Part shown: positions 12,432 to 25,388 of the stretch, piece by piece | How positions within the stretch are numbered: the first letter of the stretch is position 1 | How the letters are laid out: each line of letters begins with the position of its first letter | From: Synaphobranchus kaupii | Taxonomy: Eukaryota; Chordata; Actinopteri; Anguilliformes; Synaphobranchidae | Length of the DNA: 64,000 bases | NCBI GenBank assembly: GCA_029718625.1 | Contig: CM056389.1 | Coordinates: 17,833,670-17,897,669 of the forward strand | Direction: 5' to 3' | Made by a program: the position numbers and the translations under genes | Notes under the pieces: model-generated | Told to the model about the DNA's origin: nothing | The model's input: the letters and a program-made list of their open reading frames with translations, nothing else | The model's database searches: none

Positions 12432-15400
12432 GGGTCAGAAAATGAAAATAGCTTTTTTTGATTCCACTGGATAGTAAATTACAGTTACTTCATAACTGCG
12501 ATGAAATTAGTGAAAAATTATGAAAATTGAGACATGTATGATGAAAAATGTCTTTTGGGGAACAGGAAAAGACATAAGACTATAGTCTTACGTCCAAAAA
12601 AGGGTTAGAAAATGAAAATAGCTTTTTTTGATTCCACTGGATAGTAATTACAGTTACTTCATAACTGCGATGAAATGAGTGAAAAATAATGAAAATTGAG
12701 ACATTTATGATGAAAAATGTGTTTTGGGGAACAGGAAAAGACATAAGACTATAGTCTTATGTCCAAAAAAGGGTCAGAAAATAAAAATAGCTTTTTTTGA
12801 TTCCAATGGATAATAAATTACAGTTACTTCATAACTGCGATGAAATGAGTGAATAATAATAATAATTGAGACATTTATGATGAAAAATGTGTTTTGAGGA
12901 ACAGGAAAAGACATAAGACTATAGTCTTATGTCCAAAAAAGGGTCAGAAAATAAAATAGCTTTTTTTTATTCCAATGGATAGTAAATTACAGTTACTTCA
13001 TAAGTGCGATGAAATGAGTGAAAAATAATAATAATTGAGACATTTATGATGAAAAATGTGTTTTGGGGAACAGGAAAAGACATAAGACTATAGTCTTACG
13101 TCCAAAAAAGGGTCAGAAAATGAAAATAGCTTTTTTTAATTCCACTGGATAGTAAATTACAGTTACTTCATAACTGCGATGAAATGAGTGAAACATTATG
13201 AAAATTGAGACATTTATGATGAAAAATGTGTTTTGGGGGAACAGGAAAAGACATAAGACTATAGTCTTATGTCCAAAAAAGGGTCAGACAATAAAAATAG
13301 CTTTTTTTATTCCAATGGATAGTAAATTACAGTTACTTCATAACTGCGATGAAATGAGTGAAAAATAATAATAATTGAGACATTTATGATGAAAAAAGTG
13401 TTTTGGGGAACAGGAAAAGACATAAGACTATAGTCTTACGTCCAAAAAAGGGTCAGAAAATGAAAATAGCTTTTTTTGATTCCACTGGATAATAAATTAC
13501 AGTTACTTCATACCTGCGATGAAATGAGTGAAAAATAATGAAAATTGAGACATTTATGATGAAAAATGTGTTTTGGGGAACAGGAAAAGACATAAGACTA
13601 TAGTCTTATGTCCAAAAAAGGGTCAGAAAATAAAAATAGCTTTTTTTTATTCCAATGGATAGTAAATTACAGTTACTTCATAACTGCGAATGAAATGAGT
13701 GAAAAATAATAATAATTGAGACATTTATGATGAAAAATGTGTTTTGGGGAACAGGAAAAGACATAAGGACTATAGTCTTACGTCCAAAAAAAGGGTCAGA
13801 AAATGAAAATAGCTTTTTTTAATTCCACTGGATAGTAAATTACAGTTACTTCATAACTGCGATGAAATGAGTGAAAAATAATGAAAATTGAGACATTTAT
13901 GATGAAAAATGGGTTTTGGGGAACAGGAAAAGACATAAGACTATAGTCTTATGTCCAAAAAAAGGGTCAGAAAATAAAAATAGCTTTTTTTGATTCCACT
14001 GGATAGTAAATTACAGTTACTTCATAACTGCGATGAAATGAGTGAAAAATATAATAATTGAGACATTTATGATGAAAAATGTGTTTTGAGGAACAGGAAA
14101 AGACATAAGACTATAGTCTTACGTCCAAAAAAAGGGTCAGAAAATTAAAATAGCTTTTTTTGATTCCACTGGATAATAAATTACAGTTACTTCATAACTG
14201 CGATGAAATGAGTGAAAAATAATGAAAATTGAGACATTTATGATGAAAAATGTGTTTTGGGGAACAGGAAAAGACATAAGACCATAGTCTTATGTCCAAA
14301 AAAGGGTCAGAAAATAAAAATAGCTTTTTTTGATTCCAATGGATAGTAAATTACAGTTACTTCATAACTGCGATGAAATTAGTGAAAAATAATAATAATT
14401 GAGACATTTATGATGAAAAATGTGTTTTGGGGAACAGGAAAAAGACATAAGACTATATAGTCTTACGTCCAAAAAAGGGTCAGAAAATGAAAATAGCTTT
14501 TTTTGATTCCACTGGATAGTAAATTACAGTTACTTCATAACTGCGATGAAATTAGTGAAAAATAATGAAAATTGAGACATGTATGATGAAAAATGTCTTT
14601 TGGGGAACAGGAAAAGACATAAGACTATAGTCTTACGTCCAAAAAAGGGTTAGAAAATGAAAATAGCTTTTTTTTGATTCCACTGGATAGTAAATTACAG
14701 TTACTTCATAACTGCGATGAAATGAGTGAAAAATAATGAAAATTGAGACATTTATGATGAAAAATGTGTTTTGGGGAACAGGAAAAGACATAAGACTATA
14801 GTCTTATGTCCAAAAAAGGGTCAGAAAATAAAAATAGCTTTTTTTGATTCCAATGGATAGTAAATTACAGTTACTTCATAACTGCGATGAAATGAGTGAA
14901 AAATAATGAAAATTGAGACATTTATGATGAAAAATGTGTTTTGGGGAACAGGAAAAGACATAAGACTATAGTCTTATGTCCAAAAAAGGGTCAGAAAATA
15001 AAAATAGCTTTTTTTTATTCCAATGGATAGTAAATTACAGTTACTTCATAAGTGCGATGAAATGAGTGAAAAATAATAATAATTGAGACATTTATGATGA
15101 AAAATGTGTTTTGGGGAACAGGAAAAGACATAAGACTATAGTCTTACGTCCAAAAAAGGGTCAGAAAATGAAAATAGCTTTTTTTAATTCCACTGGATAG
15201 TAAATTACAGTTACTTCATAACTGCGATGAAATGAGTGAAAAATAATGAAAATTGAGACATTTATGATGAAAAATGTGTTTTGGGGAACAGGAAAAGACA
15301 TAAGACTATAGTCTTATGTCCAAAAAAGGGTCAGAAAATAAAAATAGCTTTTTTTTATTCCAATGGATAGTAAATTACAGTTACTTCATAACTGCGATGA

Positions 15401-15660
15401 AATGAGTGAAAAATAATAATAATTGAGACATTTATGATGAAAAATGTGTTTTGGGGAACAGGAAAAGACATAAGACTATAGTCTTATGTCCAAAAAAGGA
15501 TCAGAAAATGAAAATAGCTTTTTTTGATTCCACTGGATAATAAATTACAGTTACTTCATAACTGCGATGAAATGAGTGAAAAATAATGAAAATTGAGACA
15601 TTTATGATGAAAAATGTGTTTTGGGGAACAGGAAAAGACATAAGACTATATATAGTCTTA
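12432..15660. repeat. Satellite array, third segment (about 19 units), mostly alternating two monomer types
   Basis: Units with CTTACGTCC plus TTCCACTGG tend to alternate with units carrying CTTATGTCC plus TTCCAATGG between 12590 and 15490. This gives a dimeric pattern of about 340 bp. A marker unit (GACATGTATG with TGTCTTTTGG) recurs at 12531 and 14576, 2045 bp or 12 units apart, and the following five palindrome arms keep nearly the same order. Confidence 0.96.
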
Positions 15661-16157
15661 TGTCCAAAAGGCCAAAATGGTCAACAAAATTAAAATGCCA
15701 TTTTTTGATTGCAATGTATAGGAAATTATATTTACTTCATAAATGCGGTGAAATAAGTGAAAAATAATGAGTTTTTAAACATTTATGATGAAAAATGTGT
15801 TTTGGGGGAAAATGAAAAAACAAAAGGCTATATAGTCTTATGTCCAAAAAGGGCCAAAATGGTCAACAAAATGAAAATGCCATTTTTTGATTCCAATGTA
15901 TAGGAAATTATATTTACCTAATAACTGCGGAGAAATAAGTGAAAAATAATGAGTTTTTAAACATTTATGATTAAAAATGTGTTTGGGGGAAAATGAAAAA
16001 ACATAAGCCTATAGTCTTATGTCCTAAAAGGGCCAAAATGGTCAACAAAATAAAAATACAATTTTTTGATTCCGATGTACAGGAAATTATATTTACTTAA
16101 TAACTGCGGTGAAATAAGTGAAAAATAATGAGTTTTAAGACATTTATGATGAAAATG
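15661..16157. repeat. Diverged satellite units, about 180 bp (edge of the array)
   Basis: Three units keep the ACATTTATGATGAAAAATGTG and GTCTTATGTCC landmarks but differ strongly elsewhere (GGCCAAAATGGTCAACAAAAT in place of AGGGTCAGAAAAT). The spacing is 180-182 bp. Greater divergence at the array edge is the usual result of unequal exchange homogenising only the core. Confidence 0.9.
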
Positions 16158-16544
16158 TGGGCTGTGATGTGCCTTTTTCTAAGGAGGGGGCTTCCGTCTG
16201 GCCACTCTACCATAAAGGCCTGATTGGTGGAGTGCTGCCTGGATGGTTGATCTTCTGAAAGGTTCTCCCATCTCCACAAGGATACGCTGGAGCTCTGTCA
16301 GAGTGACCCTCGGGTTCCTGCTCACCTCCCTGGCCAAGTCCCGTCTTCCCCGCTCAGTTTGTCCGGGCGGCCAGGTCTAGGAAGATTCTTGGTGGGTTCC
16401 AAACTTCTTCCATTTACGAATGACGGTGGCCACTGTGCTCTTTGGGACCTGTAAAGCTGCAGATATTTTTCCGTACCCTTCTCCAGATCTATGCCTTGAC
16501 ACAATCCTGTTTCTGAGGTCTGCAAATAATTCCTTTGACCCCAT
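16158..16544 (-). pseudogene. Tc1 transposase, N-terminal fragment
   Basis: The start codon is the ATG read at 16544-16542, which begins MGSKEL-like coding. In changing frames the minus strand gives the DNA-binding part of a Tc1 transposase: a helix-turn-helix region of the GEGYGKISAAL type, then RNPRVTL, then PLLRKRHIT before the break. At least two frame changes lie near 16380-16500. No part of the DDE catalytic domain is present, so it cannot be active. Confidence 0.8.
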
Positions 16545-16945
16545 GGCTTGGAGTTTGCTCTGACATGCACTCTCAACTGTGGGACCTTATTTAGGCAGGT
16601 GTTGGCAATCCCCAATCATGTACAATCAATTTAATTTATCACAGGTGGACTCCAATTAAGTTGTAGAAACATCTCAAGCAGTATCAGTGGAAACAAAATG
16701 CACCTCAGCTCACTTTTGGGTGTCATATCAAAGGATGTGCACACTTGTGTACATATGATATTTAACATTTTTATTTTTAATAAATTAGCACAAATGTCTA
16801 AAAACCTGTTTATACTTTGTCCTTATGGGCTATTTTGTGTAGAATTTTGAGACCAAAAATGAACTCAATCTATTGTAGAATATGTCTGTAACGTAATAAA
16901 ACGTGGAGAAGGTGAAAGGGGTGTGCAGACTTTCCGGCTTGACTG
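16158..16945 (-). mobile_element. Tc1-like transposon, 5' half only
   Basis: The outer end, on the plus strand, reads CCGGCTTGACTG followed by TA (16946-16947). Read inward on the minus strand it is CAGTCAAGCCGG, the familiar terminus of a fish Tc1 family. A long AT-rich leader and the start of the transposase follow. The other half of the element, including the second terminal repeat, is missing; satellite sequence begins instead at about 16157. Confidence 0.85.
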
Positions 16946-17275
16946 TATATACACAAAACATTGTGTGTTAGTACATAAAAAGCATTGAGAGTAAACAGTG
17001 TCAATAAAAATATGTACACATTCACAGATGTGTGATCGTAGATGAAATGCATTATGGGTACTCAGTCAGTTATTCAGAATGCATACACATTCATGGTTGT
17101 GTGACAGTAGATAAATAGATCTTTAAAGACTGCCTTTGAAAGATGTCTATTTCAGAAAATTTCATGGAATCCATTGTCTTGTGTGTATGTCTTACACTCA
17201 CACAGCCCCCATCTGTGCTCTCTCCCATCGTTCACCTGTCCTTGGAAAGGACAGCACCGTGAGCCACCCAACACA
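16946..17275. repeat. 330-bp segment, copy 1
   Basis: It aligns almost exactly with 17963-18293 (TATATACACAAAACATTG to GAGCCACCCAACACA). It sits between the Tc1 end and diverged satellite units. No coding capacity is recognised. Confidence 0.95.
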
Positions 17276-17962
17276 ACAAAATAAAAATGCCATTTTTTGA
17301 TTCCGATGTATAGGAAACTATATTTACTTAATAACTGCGGTGAAATAAGTGAAAAAGAATGAGTTTTTTAGACATTTATGATGAAAAATGTGTTTTTGGG
17401 GAAATGAAAAAAACATAAGCCTATAATCTTATGTCCAAAAAGGGCCAAAATGGTCAACAAAATTAAAATGCCATATTTTTATTCCGATGTACAGGAAATT
17501 ATATTTATTTAATAACTGCGGCGAAGTAAGTGAAAAATAATGAGTTTTTAGACCTTTATGATAAAAAATGTGTTTTGGCAAAAATTTAAAAACAAAAGGC
17601 TATAGTCTTATGTCCAAAAAGGGCCAAAATGGTCAAGAAAATAAAAATGCCATTTTCTGATTCCGATGTATAGGAAACTATATTTACTTAATAACTGCGG
17701 TGAAATAAGTGAAAAAGAATGAGTTTTAAGACATTTATGATGAAAAATGTGTTTTGGCGAAAATTAAAAAACAAACGGCTATAGTCTTATGTCCAAAAAG
17801 GGCCGAAATTGTCATGAAAATAAAAATGCCATTTTTTGATTCCCATGTACAGGAAATTATATTTAATTAATAACTGCGGTGAAATAAGTGAAAGATAATG
17901 AGTTTTTAGACCTTTATGATAAAAACTGTGTTTTGGGTAAAATTTAAAAACATAAGACTACG
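17276..17962. repeat. Diverged satellite units, about 178 bp (four copies)
   Basis: Same diverged monomer as 15661-16157, with GAC-TTTATGAT landmarks near 17372, 17553, 17729 and 17907. It is flanked on both sides by copies of the 330-bp segment. Confidence 0.9.
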
Positions 17963-18293
17963 TATATACACAAAACATTGTGTGTTAGTACATAAAAAAG
18001 CATTGAGAGTAAACAGTGTCAATAAAAATATGTACACATTCACAGATGTGTGATCGTAGATGAAATGCATTATGGGTATTCAGTTAGTTACTCAGAATGC
18101 ATACACATTCATGGTTGTGTGACAGTAGATAAATAGATCTTTAAAGACTGCCTTTGAAAGATGTCTATTTCAGAACATTTCACGGAATCCATTGTCTTGT
18201 GTGTATGTCTCACACTGACACAGCCCCCATCTGTGCTCTCTCCCATCGTTCACCTGTCCTTGGAAAGGACAGCACCGTGAGCCACCCAACACA
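17963..18293. repeat. 330-bp segment, copy 2
   Basis: Near-identical copy of 16946-17275. It continues into unique DNA at its right edge, so this is probably the original copy. Copy 1 would then have arisen when a block of satellite plus this segment was duplicated. The Tc1 fragment later landed at the TA that starts copy 1. Confidence 0.95.
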
Positions 18294-20486
18294 GCACCCT
18301 GCGAACATGCCTGAACACCCTCATTCTCAATTCTTTATTTTGATACAGTACCGAGATTAGAGGACACTGCAAAACTGCTAAAATTGTGGGGGGATAAAAC
18401 CTCAAGCATGTGAAATATGAGAACATTCAGACACATTACATTACATTAGAAACATTACATTAGAATGTTGTGTCAACTTCAATTTTTAAACTGCAACAAA
18501 TGTTGCCATATTGCAACCCTGTTCTCCACCCTCATGCAGATTACAACCAATGTTCAGTTAACATTTTTTTATGTATATAGTTGTGCCACTTTAGTACAAC
18601 TGTACATGAGTACTAGAATATTTTTTCTGTTGAAAAATTATGTGGTGCAGTAAACATTTTTAATTATGTCAACAATCATAACCCCACTAATCATTTAATA
18701 CATTTGCATTCTCACTCAAAAGACAAATGAGCTCTAAAGTTCTTGATCAAGATTTTATGACAAGCCTGCACACTTCATTACAACATTATACAAAGTTGTA
18801 CATTTGCCGTCTTAGATAAGACTTTGAAATAGTACTCTAGACTGATTGGTATGGAATGTGGGATACGACCATAGACCGTAGAAAAGGATAAGACCCAAAG
18901 GGTTCCATTTTCTATGATGTCATAAAACACAAGACAAGAGGGCACTCCCCCTCCCAGTAAAGTTGACTTCAAATCCCTAAAGGCAAATACACTGGCTTTC
19001 CTGGCAAAACAAACAAACATACATTACATGACAGGCTTTTAGCAGACACTCTTACACAGCTAGATATTTACTGAAACATTTCAGGTTAAGCACTTGCTCA
19101 AGCGTACAACGGATCACAAGCTGTTACACAAGTTGCCTCACCATCATTTGTTTTGTAATTATTCATTGTGATACGGAAGCAAAAACACATTAAACTAATT
19201 CAGTTTAGTATTTTAAATTTTTTCAATTTTTTTATTACATTTTTTTCTCCATGGCACAAGAAATAAGGTGTTGGCAAGGATGGTATATCACAAATATGTA
19301 GACATCACAACGTTATGTTATTTCCTCTTTTAAAAATACAAACATTTTGGCAAACTAATATCCATACCTGAAAAATGCAAATATTAAAATAGATTTCAAT
19401 AAAAAAAGTCTAACATCATAACTATGGCATGTGGCATGGCAGTAAAGAATATTTTCTGCATAGATAATAGAGACAGGAGACCTCACTGTGGACAAGTCAA
19501 AGGTATCTTCAAATCATTGGCAAACCTTCAGGCTTCAATGCCCTTCTGTTCAAGGGGATCGGGTGGAGAAGAAAACATTAAATAAAAGTCTGGCCAGGGA
19601 TATTCACTACTATTTTATTGGTTTGATAAATATCTATTAAACTACTTTTATACAATTCCTATATTTAAGCATTTTTAATGTACGTTAAAAAAAAAGTACT
19701 TTTTCCTTTTTTACGCGAGTTAGAACATATAATGCATTTTACAATAAAATACACTGAAGACGTAACCAATGAAAAGTCAGACTTGAGTCTGTGATCAAAG
19801 TGTTTTTCATGTAGAAAACAGCTTCGTTTAACATATATTTTTTCATTTATCACTGCTGCCATAAGGGCACATGGCCTTACAGCAGAACACATCATTGACA
19901 AAAAATTAGCCTTTGGTGACACTAATTGTGCACATATTCTTCAAAAGCTTACTGGAACAGGTGTGAAGTAATGCATTGTTTTGAGGAAATCTAGCGCGAG
20001 CCCTCGCAGCAGCTGTTGGTTCGTACCATGGGGAATGTACACACAATGCATTCAGACCTCGTAACTGGCACAAACTCGAATTTGTTAAGACAGGGTAGCA
20101 GATTACCATGGTAATAAAATAGTGCTATACGGCAAGAACCCCAGGTCTGCTCTTCAATCCCTTCTCGTGTAGAACAGTGGGCGTATTCGGCTAGATCAGA
20201 TTTACGTCATATCTGCGTCGGACTGCATCGGAAACGGTCCTAGATGGCAGAAAAATTGGTGCTGCATGAACTAAGGGGGAAATGACAACTTTAGAGAGAG
20301 AGAGAAGAGAGAGAGAGAGGTGTTTTGTCATGACACACGTGGATCATTTCACAATATCGCCACCTATCTTGGCGTATTTTAATAAACTACTCTAAAAAAA
20401 ATCTAAATGAAATTTCTCCCTCCCGAATAGTGCTCAAACACAGGTATAAGAGTTATTTATTAAAGCTTACAATGTAACAGCAGTTA
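18294..20486. other. Non-coding DNA, no gene seen
   Basis: AT-rich unique sequence. The open frames are short and lack domains. At 19019-19055 a TTTAGCAGACACTCTTA-like piece resembles the antisense tail of a fish SINE/LINE. A (GA)n run lies at about 20292-20320. Confidence 0.5.
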
Positions 20487-20800
20487 CAGTGCCCTCTGCT
20501 ATTATTGGCACCCCTGGTAAAGATGAGTAAAAAGGGTTATAAAAAATTCACCGTTTGGTGAATTAGCTTAATGTCACACTGAAAAAATGAGAAAAATCCA
20601 ACCTTTAATTGAAGTAAATTTATGAGAAAAAAAATCCTTCATCAAGAAATAATTATTTTTAACAAAACCATGTGTGCCACAACTATTGGCACCCCTGCAT
20701 TTATATATAGAATAAAGTAATCATTTTTAATATTTAGTCACATATCCTTTGCATGCCATGACTTCCTGATGTCTGTGACCCAACAACATCAAAAGACTCT
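20487..20800. mobile_element. Tc1-like element, terminal fragment
   Basis: A TA followed by CAGTGCCCTCTGCTATTATT and GGCACCCCTGG is a recognisable Tc1-family terminus in fish. The matching inner landmark, ACAACTATTGGCACCCCTG, appears near 20678, followed by remnants that fade by about 20800. No opposite end is found nearby. Confidence 0.7.
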
Positions 20801-22479
20801 TGATATCTTATTTTATGGTACTCTTACAAGCAATACTATAACGTCTCTGCATTTGAATGGATCTCTGGGAATTGGGGGGTGGGACTAGATTTAGCTGTAA
20901 ATTAGCTGGAACAGTATGGAATACATGACTGGTAAAATGGCTGTAAGTCATCAAGGGTCTGAGGTATCAAACGAGCCTCTTACCATTCGTACAAATAATA
21001 ATAAACACATAAATACGTGTTTTGAGAGTGTGGGATTGAGTAAGGTAAGGTCACTACTCTGGTTATTATATACTGCACCTTATATGTACTTCCTTGAGAT
21101 AAGCCTATATGGAAGCGAAAAGTACAATATTGGTAAATAAATGCAATGAATGAAGTTGCCAATTCTCATTCTTGACTGCTTCTGTAATCCATTTACCTTG
21201 GGATAAATTCAGAAAAAATGTACCTATAACTGTATATAAAATCTGTTGACTGAACGAAAAAGTGTCAAGAAATAATAACAAAAAAAAGGCCTGTCCAAAT
21301 ATAGATAACAATGTTATTCAACTATATTTGGAATTATACCATAATCTATATAAAAGATTCAATTTTCAACTATTATAAGGAATGGTTTGTTTTTGTAACA
21401 TCTGGTTTAAGAGTAAAATCCTAAGTGGACTGTTGTCTTCAGAACATTTGGTGTGAGTGTAACGAGTGTAAAGAGAGAAGCTTACTCGTCCAAGGTGAGT
21501 TTTGAACCGCGCTCCTCTCACTCATCCAAAGATTCCAAAGACGAACGCGTTACCTGTCCCGCCTGGGCTTGGGAACGATAGTCTGGGTCACACGGGGAAG
21601 GAGGAAAAATGGAGGGAAGGGGGTAGAAGGGTGAAGAGGAAAAAAAAGGGAAAAAAGAGGAAAAAAGAAGAAGGAAATATTGAAAGAGTTTAGGCATCTG
21701 GTGCACGTGTCAGGTGTTTTGGTGAAGCAATTAAAAAAAAACAAAAAAACATGGTTAATTATTTAAAATCAATACATTTTTTTATTTTTGGGAAACATCA
21801 GTGGGGATGCAAAGGTCACAAGTTCAATACCCACCTGGAACATATAGAATTCTGATTAGACGGATCATATAAACTGTTTGCCTTTGTTATTCCATACTTT
21901 ATTACTTTCATATACGTATGTAAATTGAATAAAAATAAGAAATGAATCATGTGTCATGTCTAATGAAGTAGCCCCAATGGATTGCTTTGATTAAAAGTAA
22001 ATGTACTTTCATTAAACAAATCAGACAACTGTATGATAAGTTAAACACTTTTATTTAAATAACTTAGAAATAATAATAAAAATAATAGAAAACACAGTAG
22101 ATACTGAAATAAAATCCATTGGATTTACTCAATTGAATTGTGGACAGTGATGATTTTCTTGCTTTTAAGTGTACCTGATATATTTGTATATTGTTTTGTG
22201 TTCATAGCTTAAGCGTTAAATTATTGCATTGGATAAACATAATCTGGTTGAATACTTTCCTTCTTTTTTGCCTTTTTTCAGCGCAACGGCCAGTCGGTGC
22301 CAGATCTTATTAAATTACACAAAATATGAATACAAAAATTATGCTCAAACAATTCAAAAGATGAACTATAAATACAATGTTAAATACAAAAGATTTGTTC
22401 CAAAAATACAGACTGAATACACAATAATATAAAATAACAATGAACAAATATTTACAAATGGGTATAAACAATGCAAGTT
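20801..22479. other. Non-coding DNA with a purine tract and a possible tRNA-like SINE fragment
   Basis: No gene is seen. Bases 21594-21677 are over 95 percent purine (runs of G, then A with G). On the minus strand, 21580-21485 reads like a tRNA-derived piece, with GGTAACGCGTTCG followed later by GCGGTTCAAAACTC; this is a weak call. The rest is AT-rich. Confidence 0.4.
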
Positions 22480-23110
22480 CTATTTACATTTCTTTCCATG
22501 TTTTCCAGTCACTGTTCCTTTGACACTGTCCCTGTGTTTGGGCAGTATATTGTGCTGGCTGTGCCCTGTTGCCTCAGTTCTGAAATTACCCGCATTTTCT
22601 GCATGAATGTGCAGTTATGTTCTCACTGGATGACAGGTGGGCTACTCTGCAGTCAGTGCACCTGCGGGTAATCATAAGGTAGCACTGGTCAATGTCCAGG
22701 ACCTGCTGCACGCTCTTATGAATACCACACCCAGTTAGCTGCTGGCCACATTCTGGACAGAGTAACATGACCCTCCACTGGTGGTAGGGCAGCTACGTCA
22801 GGAGCCTGTGGTTGAAAAAGCGTTCTGGTGTGGGAGCCTGGTTGTAGGTCAGAGCTGGGGTGGGTGGTTCTTACCACAGCTTCAGGTCACTCCGCAGCCT
22901 CTGGTTGTCCCCCACAGTGTGGATGCAATACATTTCTAGTCTTGCAGAGTGGTACCACACCTCGTTTTTGAGGGCAACCGAAATGGACGGCTTCCAGAGG
23001 CCAAGAGATGGGATGGAGCTGGAGGATCACCTGGAGCAGCAGCTGCAGGCAGTAATCACAGAGCTGGTGGGAGTAGGTACAGGACCAGCAGCAGCACATA
23101 CACTGTGACA
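22480..23110 (-). pseudogene. Decayed fragment with Cys-pair (zinc-binding type) motifs
   Basis: Minus-strand frames near 22768-22586 give LLCPECGQQLTGCGIHK, then QQVLDIDQCYLM, then CTDCR. This CxxC-LTG-VLD-CxxC pattern resembles an uncharacterised zinc-ribbon-like domain present in many fish predicted proteins (possibly the DUF6729 group). Upstream (to about 23110) the similarity continues weakly across frame changes and stops. GC content is higher than in the surrounding DNA, which fits an inserted former coding sequence. The family identity is inferred from memory of the pattern and is not certain. Confidence 0.35.
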
Positions 23111-23534
23111 GTATAGGGCACACACAGGCAGTGTGACACACACGCTCACGCACGCTCGCACACACAATCTATATCAGTAGAAAAATAATCCAGGTCTTAC
23201 ATCTTACAGTTGCTTGAAAGGAGGATAAAGATAAACTTACAGAACTGGAAGTGGCAGAGGTCAATGATTTTGGTCCTCACAGAGGCCACAGAGGAGGGGG
23301 TAGGGAGAAAGATGGTCTGTATAAGTTTTGCAGGACTAGACCGAGGCTGGTGTGCAAGCGAGGTTGGCACCGACAGATACTAGGTGTGGTTGAACCAGGT
23401 GTGGTGGTGGCAGTGGTGGAAACGTGCTAGGGGTAAGAAGAGTCATACAAAAGACTGCACTTTCTGTCGTTGTGGATGTTTTACCATGGTCGGTCACATA
23501 TATGAATTAAGAGCCCTTGGTGTGTACTTTTTCA

Positions 23535-23700
23535 TTTAACTACATAGTAAGTCTTCAGTGTTAATTCAACTCTATTTTATGTATTTACCCCTTATTTGAG
23601 TCTCACTGAGGAGCTGTAACAGCTTATATGAGTCCACACTGGATAGAAAGTGATTAGTGTAAACTCTGTACATTTATTTAACTCTGAGCATTTTCTGTGC
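23535..23700. mobile_element. Short MITE-like element, CAGTGTTAATTCAACTCT type
   Basis: Contains TTCAGTGTTAATTCAACTCT, later CTTATATGAGTCC, and ends TTTAACTCTGAGCATTTTCTG. The same word set occurs at 46497-46605, 57368-57495 and 60560-60700, so a dispersed family of short elements is likely. Confidence 0.5.
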
Positions 23701-24059
23701 ACAATGTTAACGTATAAATAACTACCAGCTCATCTACAGATAACAAACTAATTCAAAGGTAAAAAGTTCAGGATATGTACACATAGTAATTATGAGGTAA
23801 ATTGTTCATATATTTTTCAGTCAACACCATGGAATTCCCTTAAAGTCATCATCTTCATTGCAAATCAATGGTAATAATTCACCACAATGAAATCCTTATT
23901 TATAGAGCAAGTATTCAAAACAAGCACAATAGTGTAATTATACAGCTCTGAGGCTTCAGCAAAATTTCAGCTTCTACGGAAATGGAATTCTGCAACGAGT
24001 GTTCAGCCAACGCTCATATAAATTAAAATATGTGGCACAATAGAAAATTATTATTTCCT

Positions 24060-24345
24060 AATGAATTTCACAACATCCATGCAGTCTGTGCATAATTAAG
24101 CAAAGGGGTGGGTTTTATGAAGAAGCTCAAAATTATAATCAACCTACGCTGTCTCTCAAAATGCCATGATATAAATCAAAACCCCATCAAAGATGGATCA
24201 CTGTTAATTGCCGTTTTGTTCCAAACAAATTCCAGCTTAATTTCCTGCAGGTTCATTTAGCTATTAGACGTTTGAAGCAAAACCGACTCCCCTCAGTCCA
24301 TCTGCTTGAATGTGAAGAGGCTAATTAAATCCTGCACCTAATGTT
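24060..24345. promoter_or_regulatory. Candidate conserved non-coding element
   Basis: A low-repeat stretch rich in homeodomain-like TAAT/ATTA words and balanced short motifs (AATTAAG, GTTAATTGCC, GAGGCTAATTAAATCC), with no open frame. Texture like this is common in vertebrate developmental enhancers, but without an alignment it is only a suspicion. Confidence 0.25.
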
Positions 24346-25388
24346 TTCAATAGAAAAGAAGAACAGGATGGACATGTCTGCCCTTGCATTAAAGTGAAAG
24401 CAATATTGTTCCTCTACTAAAATACTCCTCCATGAAGTGTAAAACTAAGAACACATCCTATCCTACTGCTAATAATACTAGCAATGGAACGATGTAGAAA
24501 CATGCTGAAAGGAATGCAGTTATGTCTTGGGACATATAACTGAATCCAGAAAAGGAATATATTAGAAGTGGAAAATAATGATAAAAACCTCACTGACTGA
24601 ATCCGGCCCATTAATTGTAACCTGCAGACTTTTATACAAGTGATATACAGTCCCCACCAGAATCATTGGCAACCCTGGAAAATATGAGCAAAAAAGCTAT
24701 AAAAATGTTTTTATCAGCATAACCTCACATTCAAAATATGAGAATCATCTAATCTTTAATTTATGGTAAAATTTAAAAAAATTTTATCTTCATAAAAACT
24801 TAATTTTCTCAAAAAAATTTGTCAATTATTGGCAATGCTAGAAATAGTTAGAAAAAAGAAAAGTATTATTAAAGTACATTCCCATTCACAACTGAGTCTT
24901 TAGAAACTATTATGTGGTCAATCTCAATTTCTTATTTCACTGGGGTATACATACAGTATGATTTGACACACAGGTTAAAATCCCTTAGTCATCCATCAGG
25001 AAGATACACAGAGAACACACAAAGGAAATGAGACAAAAGGTCGATTCTCTTCAAAATCAGGCAATGGCTATAGAAGAATAGCTTCATGTCTGAAACTACC
25101 TATTTCCACCACTAGACCAATAATTAAGAAATGTAAAGGGGTAGTCCAGTATAATTAACTTTTCATCAAATATTTTAGAATTTCTGAAAGGTTTCAGCAA
25201 TTTTGCAAGATTTTTCTCTGCAAATTGCAATCCACTGAATTGCATTTCTGAAATGTCTATAATGGAAATTGATAGGGGAGTCATTTTCATGTGGCTGTAA
25301 AACACACCTAGAATTTTTTGTATCATAATATCACCAGGATAAATGTGTGTACCACAGTTATTTTCTAACTAATTACATTTTGTATATA

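Noticed and set aside
11919..12474. Open frames across the N run
   Set aside because: They consist almost entirely of unknown bases; artefact of the gap.
1..15660. CRISPR-like array
   Set aside because: Repeats of 170 bp are directly joined with no unique spacers; this is a eukaryotic satellite.
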